A stretch of 64,000 nt of DNA from Roseinatronobacter alkalisoli (GTDB lineage Bacteria; Pseudomonadota; Alphaproteobacteria; Rhodobacterales; Rhodobacteraceae), in NCBI RefSeq assembly GCF_028745735.1, contig NZ_JAQZSM010000001.1, forward strand, positions 62,001 to 126,000. The letters are read 5' to 3'. The position numbers were made by a program, and so were the translations under genes. Of the stretch, positions 36,936 to 46,844 are shown piece by piece; position 1 is the first letter of the stretch, and every line of letters begins with the position of its first letter. The notes under the pieces were generated by a model, which was not told the DNA's origin, ran no database searches, and worked only from the letters and a program-made list of their open reading frames with translations.

Positions 36936-39764
36936 ATGTCGGTTCAGCCAGATGTGCCCCTGTCGCCAGCGCCTTCGGATGAAGTGCGCAAGACCACGTG
37001 CTACATGTGCGCCTGTCGCTGCGGGATCAATGTGCATATGAAGGCAGGGCGTGTCGCCTATATCGAAGGCAACCGCGACCACCCGGTCAATCGTGGCGTA
37101 CTGTGCGCGAAGGGCAGTGCAGGCATCCTGCAGCACATGTCGCCCGCGCGTCTGCGCGCGCCGCTGAAGCGTGTCGGGCCGCGCGGGTCGGGCGAATTTC
37201 AGGAAATCAGCTGGGACGAAGCGCTGCAGATCGCCACCGGCTGGCTGGCCCCCCTGCGCGAAACCGCACCCGAAAAATTCGCCTTTTTCACCGGCCGCGA
37301 CCAGTCGCAATCCTTGACGGGCTGGTGGGCGCAGGCGTTCGGCACCCCCAACTGGGCCGCGCATGGCGGTTTCTGCAGCGTCAACATGGCGGCGGCGGGT
37401 ATTTATACCATGGGCGGGTCATTCTGGGAATTCGGCCAGCCCGACTGGGACCGGACAAAACTGTTCCTGCTGTTCGGCGTGGCCGAAGACCATGACAGCA
37501 ACCCCATCAAGATGGGTCTTGGCAAGCTGAAGGCGCGTGGCGCGCGGGTGATCGGCATCAACCCGATCCGGTCAGGGTATAACGCGATTGCCGATGACTG
37601 GGTTGGTATCACACCCGGCACGGACGGGCTGTTCATCCTGTCGCTGGTACATGAATTGCTGCGCGCAGGCAGGATCGACCTGAACTACCTGATCCGCTAT
37701 ACCAATGCGCCCTATCTGATAAATGCCGATGAGGGCGCACAAAAGGGGCTGTTTCTGCGCGACAAGGCCGGCAAGCCCATGGTGCGCGACCGCCGCACAG
37801 GCCGCGCCGTGGCCTGGGACATGCCGGGCATTGCCCCCGATCTGGCGCATGGGGTCGAAATCGACGGCACGACCCATCTGCCCGCCTTCCGCCACCTGAG
37901 CGAACGCTACCTGTCGCCTGACTATGCGCCGGATGCAGTGGCCGGGCGCTGCGGCATTCCCGCCGCGCGTATCCGCGCCATCGCTGCCGAAATCGCGCGC
38001 GTGGCCTTTGAAGAAGAAATCACCCTGAACCAGCCCTGGACGGATTTTCGTGGCCAGCGCCATGAAACAATGGTGGGCCGCCCTGTCGCCATGCATGCCA
38101 TGCGTGGTATTTCGGCCCATTCCAACGGCTTTCAGACCGCCCGCGCGCTGCATCTGCTGCAAATCCTGATCGGCAGCGTGGAAACCCCGGGCGGTTTCCG
38201 CTTCAAGCCGCCCTATCCCAAACCGCCAGAGGCCCATCCAAGGCCCCATGCACGCCACACCCCCGGCCAACCACTGGATGGCCCGCATCTGGGCTATCCG
38301 CTGGGGCCTGAACACCTGTTGATCAACGACGACAACAGCCCCATACGCATCGACAAGGCGTTTTCATGGGATGCGCCGCTATCGGCGCATGGGCTGATGC
38401 ATATGGTCATCGCCAACGCGCATGCGGGTGACCCCTATGAAATCGACACGTTGTTTTTATACATGGCGAATATGGCGTGGAATTCGTCGATGAATACCAG
38501 CGCCGTGATGGATATGCTGACGGACCAGAACGCCGATGGCAGCTATCGCATCCCCCGCATCATCTGCGCTGATGCCTATAGTTCCGAAATGGTGGCCTTC
38601 GCCGATCTGGTTCTGCCCGACACCACCTATCTGGAACGCCATGATTGCATCAGCCTGCTTGACCGCCCCATCTGCGAAGCTGATGCGATGGCGGATTCCA
38701 TTCGCTGGCCCGTTGTCGCGCCTGACCGTGATGTGCGGCCTTTCCAGTCCGTGCTGTTGGATCTTGGCGTGAGGCTTGGGTTGCCGGGCATGGTTAATGA
38801 AGATGGCACCGCCAGATATAGCGACTATGCCGATTACATCACCAATCATCAACGCCGCCCCGGCGTGGGCCCACTGGCAGGCTGGCGCAATGCTGATGGC
38901 ACCGGACAGGGGCGCGGGACCCCCAATCCCGACCAGATCGCGCGCTATATTGAAAACGGTGGTTTCTGGACCTGCCATGTCCCCGCCCAGGCGCAATTTT
39001 TCAAGCCGTGGAACGCGACCTATCAGGACTGGGCGGTCGCCCGCGGGCTTCAGGACAGGCCGCAACCCTATCTGTTCAACCTGTATCTGGAACCCTTGCG
39101 CAAGTTCCAGCTTGCCGCCGAAGGGTATGGCCACCGCCAGCCGCCCGATCATTTGCGCGCGCGCCTGATCCGGGCAATGGACCCGCTGCCTGTCTGGTAT
39201 CCCACCTTCACAGATGCGGCGACCGACCCTGCAGAATACCCCCTTCACGCCCTGACCCAACGCCCGATGGCGCATTATCATTCATGGGGCAGCCAGAATG
39301 CTTGGCTGCGCCAGATCCATGGCACTACACCGCTCTATGTGTCGCGCGATATATGGGTGCAGCATGGGTTCACCCAGGGCGACTGGGCCACGCTGACCTC
39401 GCCCCATGGGCAGGTCACATTGCCTGTTGCGCGTATGGATGCCCTGAACCCGCACACGGTCTGGACATGGAACGCAATTGCAAAACGGCGCGGGGCCTGG
39501 GCGCTGAACCCGGCCGCACCGGAAGCCACGCAAGCCACCCTGCTGAACCATCTGATCCATGAATTGCTACCCCCGAAGGGGGATGGGCTGCGCTGGGGCA
39601 ATTCGGACCCCATTACCGGGCAGGCGGCGTGGTATGACCTGCGTGTGCGGATTGAAAAAGCCCCGGCAGGGCAGGCGCACAGCCACCCGGCCCATCCGGC
39701 GCAAATATCGCCGGTCCCACCCGCACCGCGCGATATTGCGCGTCAGGTGAAGGGCCGCGCCTGA
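36936..39764 (+). CDS. soeA: SoeA-like sulfite dehydrogenase, molybdopterin subunit
   Basis: Catalytic subunit (942 residues) of a DMSO-reductase-family complex, most likely cytoplasmic sulfite:quinone oxidoreductase. The N-terminal Fe4S4 site is C22, C25, C29 and C57, and C147 in AHGGFCSVN is the expected Mo ligand, as in polysulfide reductase relatives. There is no twin-arginine signal, which fits the cytoplasmic Soe type rather than periplasmic Phs/Psr enzymes. The C-terminal molydopterin-binding domain (about 770-900) is present. The start is ATG 36936 (GAGGAA upstream). The stop overlaps soeB by one base. The substrate call rests on domain layout and gene order. Confidence 0.8.
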   Translation: MSVQPDVPLSPAPSDEVRKTTCYMCACRCGINVHMKAGRVAYIEGNRDHPVNRGVLCAKGSAGILQHMSPARLRAPLKRVGPRGSGEFQEISWDEALQIATGWLAPLRETAPEKFAFFTGRDQSQSLTGWWAQAFGTPNWAAHGGFCSVNMAAAGIYTMGGSFWEFGQPDWDRTKLFLLFGVAEDHDSNPIKMGLGKLKARGARVIGINPIRSGYNAIADDWVGITPGTDGLFILSLVHELLRAGRIDLNYLIRYTNAPYLINADEGAQKGLFLRDKAGKPMVRDRRTGRAVAWDMPGIAPDLAHGVEIDGTTHLPAFRHLSERYLSPDYAPDAVAGRCGIPAARIRAIAAEIARVAFEEEITLNQPWTDFRGQRHETMVGRPVAMHAMRGISAHSNGFQTARALHLLQILIGSVETPGGFRFKPPYPKPPEAHPRPHARHTPGQPLDGPHLGYPLGPEHLLINDDNSPIRIDKAFSWDAPLSAHGLMHMVIANAHAGDPYEIDTLFLYMANMAWNSSMNTSAVMDMLTDQNADGSYRIPRIICADAYSSEMVAFADLVLPDTTYLERHDCISLLDRPICEADAMADSIRWPVVAPDRDVRPFQSVLLDLGVRLGLPGMVNEDGTARYSDYADYITNHQRRPGVGPLAGWRNADGTGQGRGTPNPDQIARYIENGGFWTCHVPAQAQFFKPWNATYQDWAVARGLQDRPQPYLFNLYLEPLRKFQLAAEGYGHRQPPDHLRARLIRAMDPLPVWYPTFTDAATDPAEYPLHALTQRPMAHYHSWGSQNAWLRQIHGTTPLYVSRDIWVQHGFTQGDWATLTSPHGQVTLPVARMDALNPHTVWTWNAIAKRRGAWALNPAAPEATQATLLNHLIHELLPPKGDGLRWGNSDPITGQAAWYDLRVRIEKAPAGQAHSHPAHPAQISPVPPAPRDIARQVKGRA

Positions 39765-40507
39765 TGACCAGTCTTCCTGCGAAAACCACCCGCAAGCTGG
39801 GCCTTGTCATTGACCTTGACACCTGTGTGGGCTGCCATGCCTGCGTGATTTCCTGCAAGGGCTGGAACACCGAAAACTATGGCGCGGCCTTGTCGGACAT
39901 GGACGCTTATGGCGCAAACCCCGAAGGCACCTTCCTCAACCGTGTCCATACGTTTGAGGTGACACGCGACGCGGCCCCGCCCATGGTGGTGCATTTCCCC
40001 AAATCCTGCCTGCATTGCGATGATGCCCCTTGCGTGACTGTCTGCCCCACAGGGGCCAGCTATAAACGCACTGAAGACGGGATTGTGCTGGTCAATGAAA
40101 CCGATTGTATCGGCTGCGGGCTTTGCGCATGGGCTTGTCCCTATGGCGCGCGGGAAATGGATGCAGCAGCAAAAGTCATGAAGAAATGCACCTTGTGCGT
40201 GGACCGCATCTATAATGAAAACCTTGCCCCCGAGGACCGCGAACCCGCCTGCGTGCGCACATGTCCGTCCGGTGCGCGCCATTTCGGCGATCTGGGTGAC
40301 CCCGGCAGCGCCGTGTCACGCCTTGTGACTGAGCGGGGCGGGTTTGACCTGATGCCAGAGCAAGGCACGCAGCCGGTGAACAAATACTTGCCGCCGCGCG
40401 GACGCGACATGTTGCAGGCCCCCGATCTTGCCAGCCTGTGCGACACCACGCCTGAAACCGCCACCGGCTTTCTTGGCTGGCTTGACCGCGCGCTGGAGAA
40501 GCTCTGA
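39764..40507 (+). CDS. soeB: SoeB-like four-cluster ferredoxin subunit
   Basis: Electron-transfer subunit of 247 residues with four Fe4S4 sites of the DmsB/NrfC type: CVGCHACVISCKGWN, CLHCDDAPCVTVCP, CIGCGLCAWACPYGA, and CTLCVDRI together with CVRTCPSGA. It passes electrons from SoeA to the membrane subunit. Its ATG overlaps the soeA stop (TGATG) and the next gene starts one base after its stop, so the three are one operon. Confidence 0.88.
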   Translation: MTSLPAKTTRKLGLVIDLDTCVGCHACVISCKGWNTENYGAALSDMDAYGANPEGTFLNRVHTFEVTRDAAPPMVVHFPKSCLHCDDAPCVTVCPTGASYKRTEDGIVLVNETDCIGCGLCAWACPYGAREMDAAAKVMKKCTLCVDRIYNENLAPEDREPACVRTCPSGARHFGDLGDPGSAVSRLVTERGGFDLMPEQGTQPVNKYLPPRGRDMLQAPDLASLCDTTPETATGFLGWLDRALEKL

Positions 40508-40508
40508 C

Positions 40509-41381
40509 ATGCACCCGGCCCCGTCGCTTATTCTGTTTACGGTGCTTTCTGGACTTGGATTCGGGCTTCTGGTCTGGCTGGGGCTGGGCCTGCGCGCGCC
40601 CACCGGGTTGGCGGCATTCATTCTGTTCGGGCTGGCATATGCGCTGACAGGTGCAGGGCTGATCGCCGCTGCGTTCCATCTTGGCCACCCTGAACGCGCG
40701 CTGAAAGCATTCACCCAATGGCGTTCAAGCTGGCTTTCGCGCGAAGCGGTGCTGGCTGTGGCCACTCTGCTGGTTATGGCCCCGCATGCCGCCGCATCCG
40801 TATTCCTGGGGAACGGGGTGCCGGTTCTGGGGTGGGCGGGCGCGGTGCTGGCGCTGACCACGATATTTGCCACCGCCATGATCTATGCCCAGATCAGGGC
40901 CGTTCCGCGCTGGCACCATAGCAGCACCCCGGTCGTTTTTTTGCTGGCAGCGCTTGCGGGCGGCGCGCTGCTGGCAGGGCAGGTCACACTGGCGCTTTGG
41001 GGCATGCTGGCCCTGTCGCTGGCGATGGTTGCGCATTGGGTTGCTGGCGACCGGCAGTTTCGCGCATCGGGTTCCAGTACCGGCACTGCCACAGGGTTGG
41101 GTTCCCTTGGCCGCGTGCGCCTGCTGGAACCGCCACATTCGGGTCGGAACTACCTGCTGCGCGAGATGGTCCATGTCGTGGGGCGCAAACACGCGCATAA
41201 GCTGCGTCTGATCGCATTGGCGTTGGGCGCGCTGCTGCCCGCGCTGCTGCTTTTGCTGCCGGTCAGTTATATATCCGTCGCGGTGGCGCTTATGGCACAT
41301 ATCGCAGGAATGCTTGTTCAGCGCTGGCTGTTTTTCGCAGAGGCAGAGCATGTCGTGGGCCTGTATTACGGCAAACGGTAA
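40509..41381 (+). CDS. soeC: SoeC-like membrane anchor (DmsC family)
   Basis: A 290-residue integral membrane protein with about eight predicted helices and no cofactor motif, as expected for DmsC-type quinone-reducing anchors. HLGHPERALKAFTQWRSSWLSRE is the conserved loop after the second helix, seen here at about residues 58-80. It starts one base after soeB. The operon ends here; a 12-bp palindrome CGCAAGCTTGCG (41403-41414) follows. Confidence 0.87.
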   Translation: MHPAPSLILFTVLSGLGFGLLVWLGLGLRAPTGLAAFILFGLAYALTGAGLIAAAFHLGHPERALKAFTQWRSSWLSREAVLAVATLLVMAPHAAASVFLGNGVPVLGWAGAVLALTTIFATAMIYAQIRAVPRWHHSSTPVVFLLAALAGGALLAGQVTLALWGMLALSLAMVAHWVAGDRQFRASGSSTGTATGLGSLGRVRLLEPPHSGRNYLLREMVHVVGRKHAHKLRLIALALGALLPALLLLLPVSYISVAVALMAHIAGMLVQRWLFFAEAEHVVGLYYGKR

Positions 41382-41452
41382 CAGGATTGGCGGTTTTCAG
41401 CGCGCAAGCTTGCGGCTAAACTCGGATAATCAGGCGAAGCAGGAATCCGAGT

Positions 41453-41863
41453 GTGACCAAGACAATCCTTGACCGACTTGAAGCGCAGGGTCTGCGCATG
41501 ACCGACCAGCGCCGCACCATCGCGCAGGTGATCGAACAGGCATCGGACCACCCCGATGTTGAAGAACTGCATGCGCGCGCCAACGCACTCGATGCCAGAA
41601 TTTCGCTGGCAACAGTGTATCGCACTGTGAAACTTCTGGAAGAGATGGGCATTCTGGACCGTCTGGAATTCGGCGATGGCCGCGCCCGGTTTGAAGACAG
41701 CCAGCGCGACCATCATGATCATCTGATCGATATGGACACGGGCGAGGTGATCGAGTTCTGCGACCCTGAAATCGAAGCCTTGCAGGAAAAGATTGCCCGT
41801 CGCCTGGGCTATCATTTGCAGGGGCACCGGTTGGAACTTCTGGGCCGCAAGATCAAGGGGTGA
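41453..41863 (+). CDS. Fur family regulator, Mur type
   Basis: A 136-residue metalloregulator. The N-terminal winged helix includes GLRMTDQRRTIAQVIEQ and ISLATVYRTVKLLEEMG; the dimerisation domain holds the metal-binding DHHDHLIDMDTGEVIEF. The CxxC zinc pair of E. coli Fur is absent, as in the alphaproteobacterial Mur (manganese) group, so Mn2+-dependent control of mntH or sitABCD is expected. It is not an Irr protein, whose N-terminus differs. The start is a GTG (41453) with AGGA upstream. Confidence 0.9.
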   Translation: MTKTILDRLEAQGLRMTDQRRTIAQVIEQASDHPDVEELHARANALDARISLATVYRTVKLLEEMGILDRLEFGDGRARFEDSQRDHHDHLIDMDTGEVIEFCDPEIEALQEKIARRLGYHLQGHRLELLGRKIKG

Positions 41864-41878
41864 TACGTAGCTTCTGGT

Positions 41879-42113
41879 GGTTCCCGGCCTGAAGGGGGGG
41901 CGTTGACCCATGCACGAAGCCCGCGCCAGCGGTGGGCCGGGGACTGCCGGTCCCACGCCCGGAGAAGTTCACTTTATGCAGGCGGAATACCCCGACATCA
42001 GCGGCTTGGATTGACGCTGGCGGAACCGGCAGGCCGCGGGACGGCCCACCGATAGCGCGGCGGCCTGCGGCCTTGATTCCGCGCTTTTGGGCGTCCCCTT
42101 CACTTCAGAACCA
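41879..42113 (+). repeat. Dispersed inverted-repeat element, copy 2
   Basis: 235 bp between fur/mur and thiQ, same orientation as copy 1. It has the inner arm ending GGTGGGCC on the left and GGCCCACCGAT on the right, the core TTCACTTTATGCAGGCG, and outer arms GGTTCCCGGCCTGAAGGGG and CCCCTTCACTTCAGAACC. Similarity to copy 3 continues about 40 bp further right (TGTTCCCGTCTGACCCGATC). Confidence 0.8.
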
Positions 42114-42165
42114 CCGGAAAACGCGATGTTCCCGTCTGACCCGATCCTGCCATGAATGCAGAATC

Positions 42166-42858
42166 TTACCCCAGATAGGCGCGTAGCGCCGGGGGCGGGT
42201 TGTCCAGAAGCTCCGCTGTCGGGAAGGGGCCGCTGGCATGTCCGTCGGCCACCAGAATGGTTTTGTCCGCGATCGCCCGCGCATCGCCCACATCATGGGT
42301 CACCATCAGCAGTGTGGCATTTGTTTCCGCGCAAATATCGCTGACAAGTGTCAGCATTTCGGATTTCAGTGCCGGGCCAAGTGCAGAAAAGGGTTCGTCC
42401 AGCAACAACAGGGGTTGGGCGCGTAACAGCACCCGCGCCAGCGCCACGCGGCTTTGTTGCCCGCCCGAAAGCTGCGCAGGTTTGCGCGCGCCATATCCCG
42501 ACAGGCCCACACGTGCCAACGCCTGATCAATCTGTTCACGCTCGGTCGCGGTCACCCGCAATGACGGTTTAAGACCCAGTGCGATATTCTGGAAGGCCGT
42601 CAGATGCGGAAACAGATTGTTGTCCTGAAACAGCGTCGATATGGGCCTGTCCGACGGGTTTTGCCCTGTCATGTCCTGCCCATCCCATATGACATGCCCC
42701 GCCGTAACGGGCACAAACCCCGCGATTGCCCCCAGAAAGGTTGATTTGCCCGCCCCCGAAGGCCCGATCACGGCGGCGCGCGTGCCTGCTGGCACGGACA
42801 TGTCCATGGTCAGGCTGAAATCGTCCTGCCGGATGAATACTGATTCAAGCCTCAGCAT
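42166..42858 (-). CDS. thiQ: Thiamine ABC transporter ATP-binding protein
   Basis: A 230-residue ATPase of the thiamine/TPP importer. Walker A is GPSGAGKST, the Q-loop is in STLFQDNNLFPHLTAFQN, the signature is LSGGQQSRVALARVLL, and Walker B is LLLLDEPFSALG. The start ATG 42858 overlaps the end of thiP by 14 bp. It is the last gene of thiBPQ, and repeat copy 2 lies downstream. Confidence 0.93.
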   Translation of the reverse strand: MLRLESVFIRQDDFSLTMDMSVPAGTRAAVIGPSGAGKSTFLGAIAGFVPVTAGHVIWDGQDMTGQNPSDRPISTLFQDNNLFPHLTAFQNIALGLKPSLRVTATEREQIDQALARVGLSGYGARKPAQLSGGQQSRVALARVLLRAQPLLLLDEPFSALGPALKSEMLTLVSDICAETNATLLMVTHDVGDARAIADKTILVADGHASGPFPTAELLDNPPPALRAYLG

Positions 42859-44416
42859 TGGTGCGCCCCCATTGGTCAAACACCCAGAACAACGCAAGGC
42901 TGGTTCCCAACAGGACCAGCGCGGCACCCGCTGCATCATCTTGCCGGTAAGCGCTCATCAAACGGTAAAGCTGCATTGGAAGTGTTGCCCCTTCGCGTTC
43001 GGCAAACAGCATGATCACGCCCAGATCCCCCATCGACAAGGCCGCCGTCAACCCCGCAGCAAACCCAAGCGGGCGGCGCAGGCGGGGCAGGGTAACAATG
43101 CGCAACCGGGCCAGCCCATGCAGGCCCAGCACATCAGCCAGCCTGCCTTGTGCGGCCCTGATATCGCGCAAGGCAGGCAGGATCAGCCGCAGTGCGAAGG
43201 GCATGGCCATGCCCGCATTGACCAGCATTGTGACCAGAAGCGCGAAATCGCGCGGGTTGGCAAGCGGCTGGATCAGCAGGAACAACCCGGTCCCGATAAC
43301 CAGCGGCGAGGCCGCCAGTGCCGCCAACCCCAGCCATTCCAGAAATGCGCCGCCCCGGAATGCCAGCACCGCATGGGCCAGCGCCAGCGTCATGGCCAAT
43401 GTCACGCCCGTCGCGCCAAGTGCGACCACAAGCGACCGGCCTGCGGCCTGCCAAACCTCGGCCGGTAGGGCCACGACATGGGGCAGGCCGCGCAAAGTGA
43501 TCATTGCCAGCGGGATCAGCAGGAACAGCGCCCCGCAGGCAATCAGTGCATTGTCCCATATCTGCAGCGCCGCACCGCCCGTGTCAAACCGTTGCACAGC
43601 GCGGTCCATGCCCCCGCCCAGGGCCTGCGGCAGTGCCACGCGCCACGCGATCAACCCCGCCACCGCGCAAAGCGCGAATTGCACCAACGCCAGAAGCGCG
43701 GCGCGGCCCATGTCATAGTCAAAGCGAAATGCCTGATAGATGGCCAGTTCCACGGTCGTTGCACGCGGCCCCCCGCCCATGGTCAGTGCCACTGAAAAGC
43801 TGGTCAGGCAGATCAGGAAAATAACCAGAAACGCACCGGGCAACAGGGCACGCAGCATCGGGGCTTCAAGCTGGCGAAATGTGTCGCGCGGGGTGAAACC
43901 AAGCGATGCCGCCAGCCGGAAACGCTCTGCCGGGATGGCGGCCCAGCCCTGAAGCAGAATGCGCGTGGCCAGCGGCAGGTTATAGAACACATGCGCCAGC
44001 ACCACACCATGCAGCCCGAAAATGTTGAACCGCGCCAGCCCCACCCATTCCAGCGCCTGATTTATCAGGCCGGACCGGCCAAATACCGCCAGCAACCCCA
44101 GTACCGCAACCAGGGTCGGCAGGATGAACGGCGCCCCCATCAGCGTGATCAGCAGCCCGCGCCCCCTGAATTGCCGCCGCGCAAGCGCGCGTGCAATCGG
44201 TATGGCCAGCAGGACCGACAGGCCCGCCGACAACATGGCCTGCACCAATGTAAAGCGCACTGCCGCCCAGTCAGCGCCCCGCAGCGCGCTGAACCCTTCG
44301 GCCCGGAACGCCACGGCCCCCAATGCGCCGAAATTCAGCACCACCAGCCAGGCAGCCACCATGCCGCCTGCGATCAGGGTGAACAGGCGCGCGGTCCGGG
44401 CCGTGTCGCGGGTCAC
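42845..44416 (-). CDS. thiP: Thiamine ABC transporter permease
   Basis: A 523-residue membrane protein made of two fused permease halves, as usual for ThiP, with about twelve helices. Each half has an EAA-type loop (AAIPAERFRLAASLGFTPRDTFR and the corresponding LRDIRAAQGRLADVLGLHGLARLR). The likely start is a GTG at 44416 that overlaps the thiB stop (GTGA); an in-frame TTG at 44437 is less plausible. Confidence 0.92.
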   Translation of the reverse strand: MTRDTARTARLFTLIAGGMVAAWLVVLNFGALGAVAFRAEGFSALRGADWAAVRFTLVQAMLSAGLSVLLAIPIARALARRQFRGRGLLITLMGAPFILPTLVAVLGLLAVFGRSGLINQALEWVGLARFNIFGLHGVVLAHVFYNLPLATRILLQGWAAIPAERFRLAASLGFTPRDTFRQLEAPMLRALLPGAFLVIFLICLTSFSVALTMGGGPRATTVELAIYQAFRFDYDMGRAALLALVQFALCAVAGLIAWRVALPQALGGGMDRAVQRFDTGGAALQIWDNALIACGALFLLIPLAMITLRGLPHVVALPAEVWQAAGRSLVVALGATGVTLAMTLALAHAVLAFRGGAFLEWLGLAALAASPLVIGTGLFLLIQPLANPRDFALLVTMLVNAGMAMPFALRLILPALRDIRAAQGRLADVLGLHGLARLRIVTLPRLRRPLGFAAGLTAALSMGDLGVIMLFAEREGATLPMQLYRLMSAYRQDDAAGAALVLLGTSLALFWVFDQWGRTNAEA

Positions 44417-45390
44417 CGCGTCATGCCGTCCAGCCAATGCGCAAGCGCTGGCGTGCGGCGGTCATCGGCCATGTCTTCGGTCAGGAAAATGGCCCGTTCG
44501 GGCAGGGGCAGGTCGCGGAATACCTGTGGCCAGTCCGCGTGCGGCAGGGCCGACGGGTAGGACCAGTTCGCGGTTGCGATCATCGACTGAAAATCCTGCG
44601 ACAGGATATAGGCCATGAAGTCCTGCGCCAGTTCAGGCCGTGCCGCGCCCGCCAGAATGCCCGCCGCTTCGGCAATGAAATAATGCCCTTCGTCAAAGAT
44701 TGCGGCGGCCTTGCTGTCATCTTCTTCGGCAGCAATGTGATAGGCGGGGGATGTGGTGTAGCTCAGCACCATATCCGCTTCGCCATCGGTGAACATGCCA
44801 TAGGCTTCGGACCAGCCAGCGGTTACGGTGACTGTTTTTTCTGCAAGGTTCTGCCAGATCCCGCGCGCATCATCGCCATACAGGTGATCGACCCACAGCA
44901 TCAGCGCCAGACCCGCACCTGACGAACGGGGGTCTTGCCAGATCAGCGAAATGTCGTCGCGTTCAATCAGTTCGGCAAAACTGGCAGGCGGGTTTTCCAG
45001 CTGTGTGCGGTCATAGACAAAGGCCGCATAGGACCAGTTGAACGGGATGAAACGGTCATCTTGCCAGTCAACCGGCACCGTCAGCGGGGCCAGATCCTGC
45101 CCATGCGCTGCAAACAGGCCCGATTGCCGTGCGCGCAGCAATTCATCTGTGCCCAGCCCGATGACCGCATCAGCCTGCAGGCGTTCCCCCTCCAGCATCA
45201 GGCGGGGCAGAACGTCGCCTGTGCGGAATTCCAGCGTGCAATCGCAGCGCTCCTCAAACCCTTGCTTGATCGAGGGGCCAGGCCCCCAGCTGGACCCGAA
45301 ATAATCGGGGGCAAGCACGGTCAATGTGTCGGCCTGCGCCGTACCAGTCATTGCCAGTGCTGCCACTGCCGCGAAATGGAAACGTGTCAT
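44413..45390 (-). CDS. thiB: Thiamine-binding periplasmic protein
   Basis: A 325-residue substrate-binding protein with a Sec signal peptide (MTRFHFAAVAALAMTGTAQA). The mature part starts DTLTVLAPDYFGSSWGPGP. It shows the ThiB pattern GLGTDELLRARQSGLF, FIPFNWSYAAFVYDRTQL, WQDPRSSGAGLALMLW and VLSYTTSPAYH. The ATG at 45390 has GGAGAT upstream. A TPP riboswitch lies in its leader. Confidence 0.93.
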   Translation of the reverse strand: MTRFHFAAVAALAMTGTAQADTLTVLAPDYFGSSWGPGPSIKQGFEERCDCTLEFRTGDVLPRLMLEGERLQADAVIGLGTDELLRARQSGLFAAHGQDLAPLTVPVDWQDDRFIPFNWSYAAFVYDRTQLENPPASFAELIERDDISLIWQDPRSSGAGLALMLWVDHLYGDDARGIWQNLAEKTVTVTAGWSEAYGMFTDGEADMVLSYTTSPAYHIAAEEDDSKAAAIFDEGHYFIAEAAGILAGAARPELAQDFMAYILSQDFQSMIATANWSYPSALPHADWPQVFRDLPLPERAIFLTEDMADDRRTPALAHWLDGMTR

Positions 45391-45444
45391 CTGTTCAATC
45401 TCCTTCATTCACGACGGGCGGAGATTGAAACGGGGAGGTTTGCC

Positions 45445-45537
45445 CGCAACCTTCCCTCCGCCGGTCTTAACCGGTTCAGGTTCAACGGGTCCGCGCGTGT
45501 CGCATCTCAGCCTGCAAGCAGGCACCCCGAGGTGACA
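45445..45537 (-). ncRNA. TPP riboswitch (THI element)
   Basis: The minus strand reads TCGGGGTGCC, a variable P3 stem (TGCTTGCAGG), GGCTGAGATG, then ACCCGTTGAACCTGAACCGG and CGGAGGGAAGG. These are the conserved P2, pyrimidine-sensor and P4/P5 segments of the thiamine pyrophosphate aptamer. It precedes thiB by about 55 nt and should switch off thiBPQ when TPP is high, probably by masking the GGAG ribosome site. Confidence 0.95.
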
Positions 45538-45540
45538 CAT

Positions 45541-45569
45541 CACTTAGGGGTTTTCGCCTGCCGCGGCAA
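45541..45569 (-). promoter_or_regulatory. Candidate promoter of thiBPQ
   Basis: On the minus strand TTGCCG, a 17-bp spacer and TAAGTG lie directly upstream of the TPP aptamer. Confidence 0.4.
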
Positions 45570-45630
45570 GTGCGGTGCTTGAGCCTCGCGCGGCTTGGCG
45601 CTAAGTGTTTGCCCCAAAGGAGTGCCGCGC

Positions 45631-46746
45631 ATGAGCTTTAACACATTCGGCCATCTGTTCCGCGTGACCACATGGGGCGAAAGCCACGGTCCCGCCCTTG
45701 GGGCCACGGTTGACGGCTGCCCCCCTGGCGTGGCGCTGGATGCAGCGATGTTGCAGCACTGGCTGGACAAGCGCAAACCCGGACAGAACCGCCATACAAC
45801 CCAGCGGCGTGAACCCGATGCGGTTGAAATCCTGTCAGGGGTCTATGAAGGGCAGACCACCGGCACGCCCATTCAACTGATGATCCGCAATGTCGATCAG
45901 CGGTCGAAGGATTACGGCAATATCCTTGATACCTTCCGTCCCGGTCATGCCGACATCACCTATTTCCAGAAATACGGGCTGCGTGACCCGCGCGGTGGCG
46001 GGCGGTCGTCGGCACGCGAAACTGCGGCGCGGGTGGCGGCGGGCGGCGTGGCGCGTGCCGTGCTGGATGCGCTGGTGCCGGGGCTGTCGATTACCGGCTA
46101 TATGGTGCAGATGGGCCCGCATGAAATTGATCGCGCGCGCTTTGATCTGGCCGAGATTGCGCGCAATCCCTTCTGGGTGCCCGATGCGCAGGCCGCGCAG
46201 GACTGGGCGCAGGTGCTGGACCAGATCCGCAAGGATGGCAATTCAGTCGGCGCGGTTGTCGAGGTGGTCGCCGCAGGCGCGCCTGCGGGTCTGGGTGCGC
46301 CCGTTTATGCGAAGCTGGACACGGAACTTGCCGCTGCGATGATGTCGATTAATGCGGTAAAAGGGGTGGAAATCGGCGCGGGCATGGGGGCTGCGGCGCT
46401 GACCGGCGTTGAGAATGCCGATGAAATAGAGATGGGCGCAGATGGTCCGCGCTACCGGTCGAACAAGGCGGGCGGCATTCTGGGTGGGATTTCGACAGGG
46501 CAGGACATCGTGGTGCGCTTTGCGGTGAAGCCGACATCATCCATCCATACGCCGCGCGCTTCGGTCACCCGCGCGGGCGATGCCACCGATGTCGTAACCA
46601 AGGGCCGGCATGACCCCTGCGTGGGTATTCGCGCCGTCCCGGTGGGGGAGGCAATGATGGCCTGCGTGCTGCTGGACCATCTGCTGATGCAGCGCGCCCA
46701 GACGGGGCAGGCGGGGCCGGTTGGCCGGATTGGGCCAGCGGAGTAA
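45631..46746 (+). CDS. aroC: Chorismate synthase
   Basis: FMN-dependent lyase that makes chorismate, the last shared step of aromatic amino-acid synthesis. The product has 371 residues from the ATG at 45631 (AAGGAG upstream). Conserved motifs are [58 protein letters not shown] in part, and [18 protein letters not shown]. Monofunctional AroC of normal length. Confidence 0.97.
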   Translation: MSFNTFGHLFRVTTWGESHGPALGATVDGCPPGVALDAAMLQHWLDKRKPGQNRHTTQRREPDAVEILSGVYEGQTTGTPIQLMIRNVDQRSKDYGNILDTFRPGHADITYFQKYGLRDPRGGGRSSARETAARVAAGGVARAVLDALVPGLSITGYMVQMGPHEIDRARFDLAEIARNPFWVPDAQAAQDWAQVLDQIRKDGNSVGAVVEVVAAGAPAGLGAPVYAKLDTELAAAMMSINAVKGVEIGAGMGAAALTGVENADEIEMGADGPRYRSNKAGGILGGISTGQDIVVRFAVKPTSSIHTPRASVTRAGDATDVVTKGRHDPCVGIRAVPVGEAMMACVLLDHLLMQRAQTGQAGPVGRIGPAE

Positions 46747-46844
46747 ATTGCTGGCAGCGTAGGCGCGCGGCGGTGCCGGATGTCCGGATGCTGGCCCAGA
46801 CGGGCTGATATGGCCTGATGATGCCAGCCTTAAATGCCAAAGCT

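Noticed and set aside
41403-41414. 12-bp palindrome CGCAAGCTTGCG after soeC
   Set aside because: It is too short and lacks a U-tract; it is not supportable as a terminator, though it could be part of the fur/mur control region.
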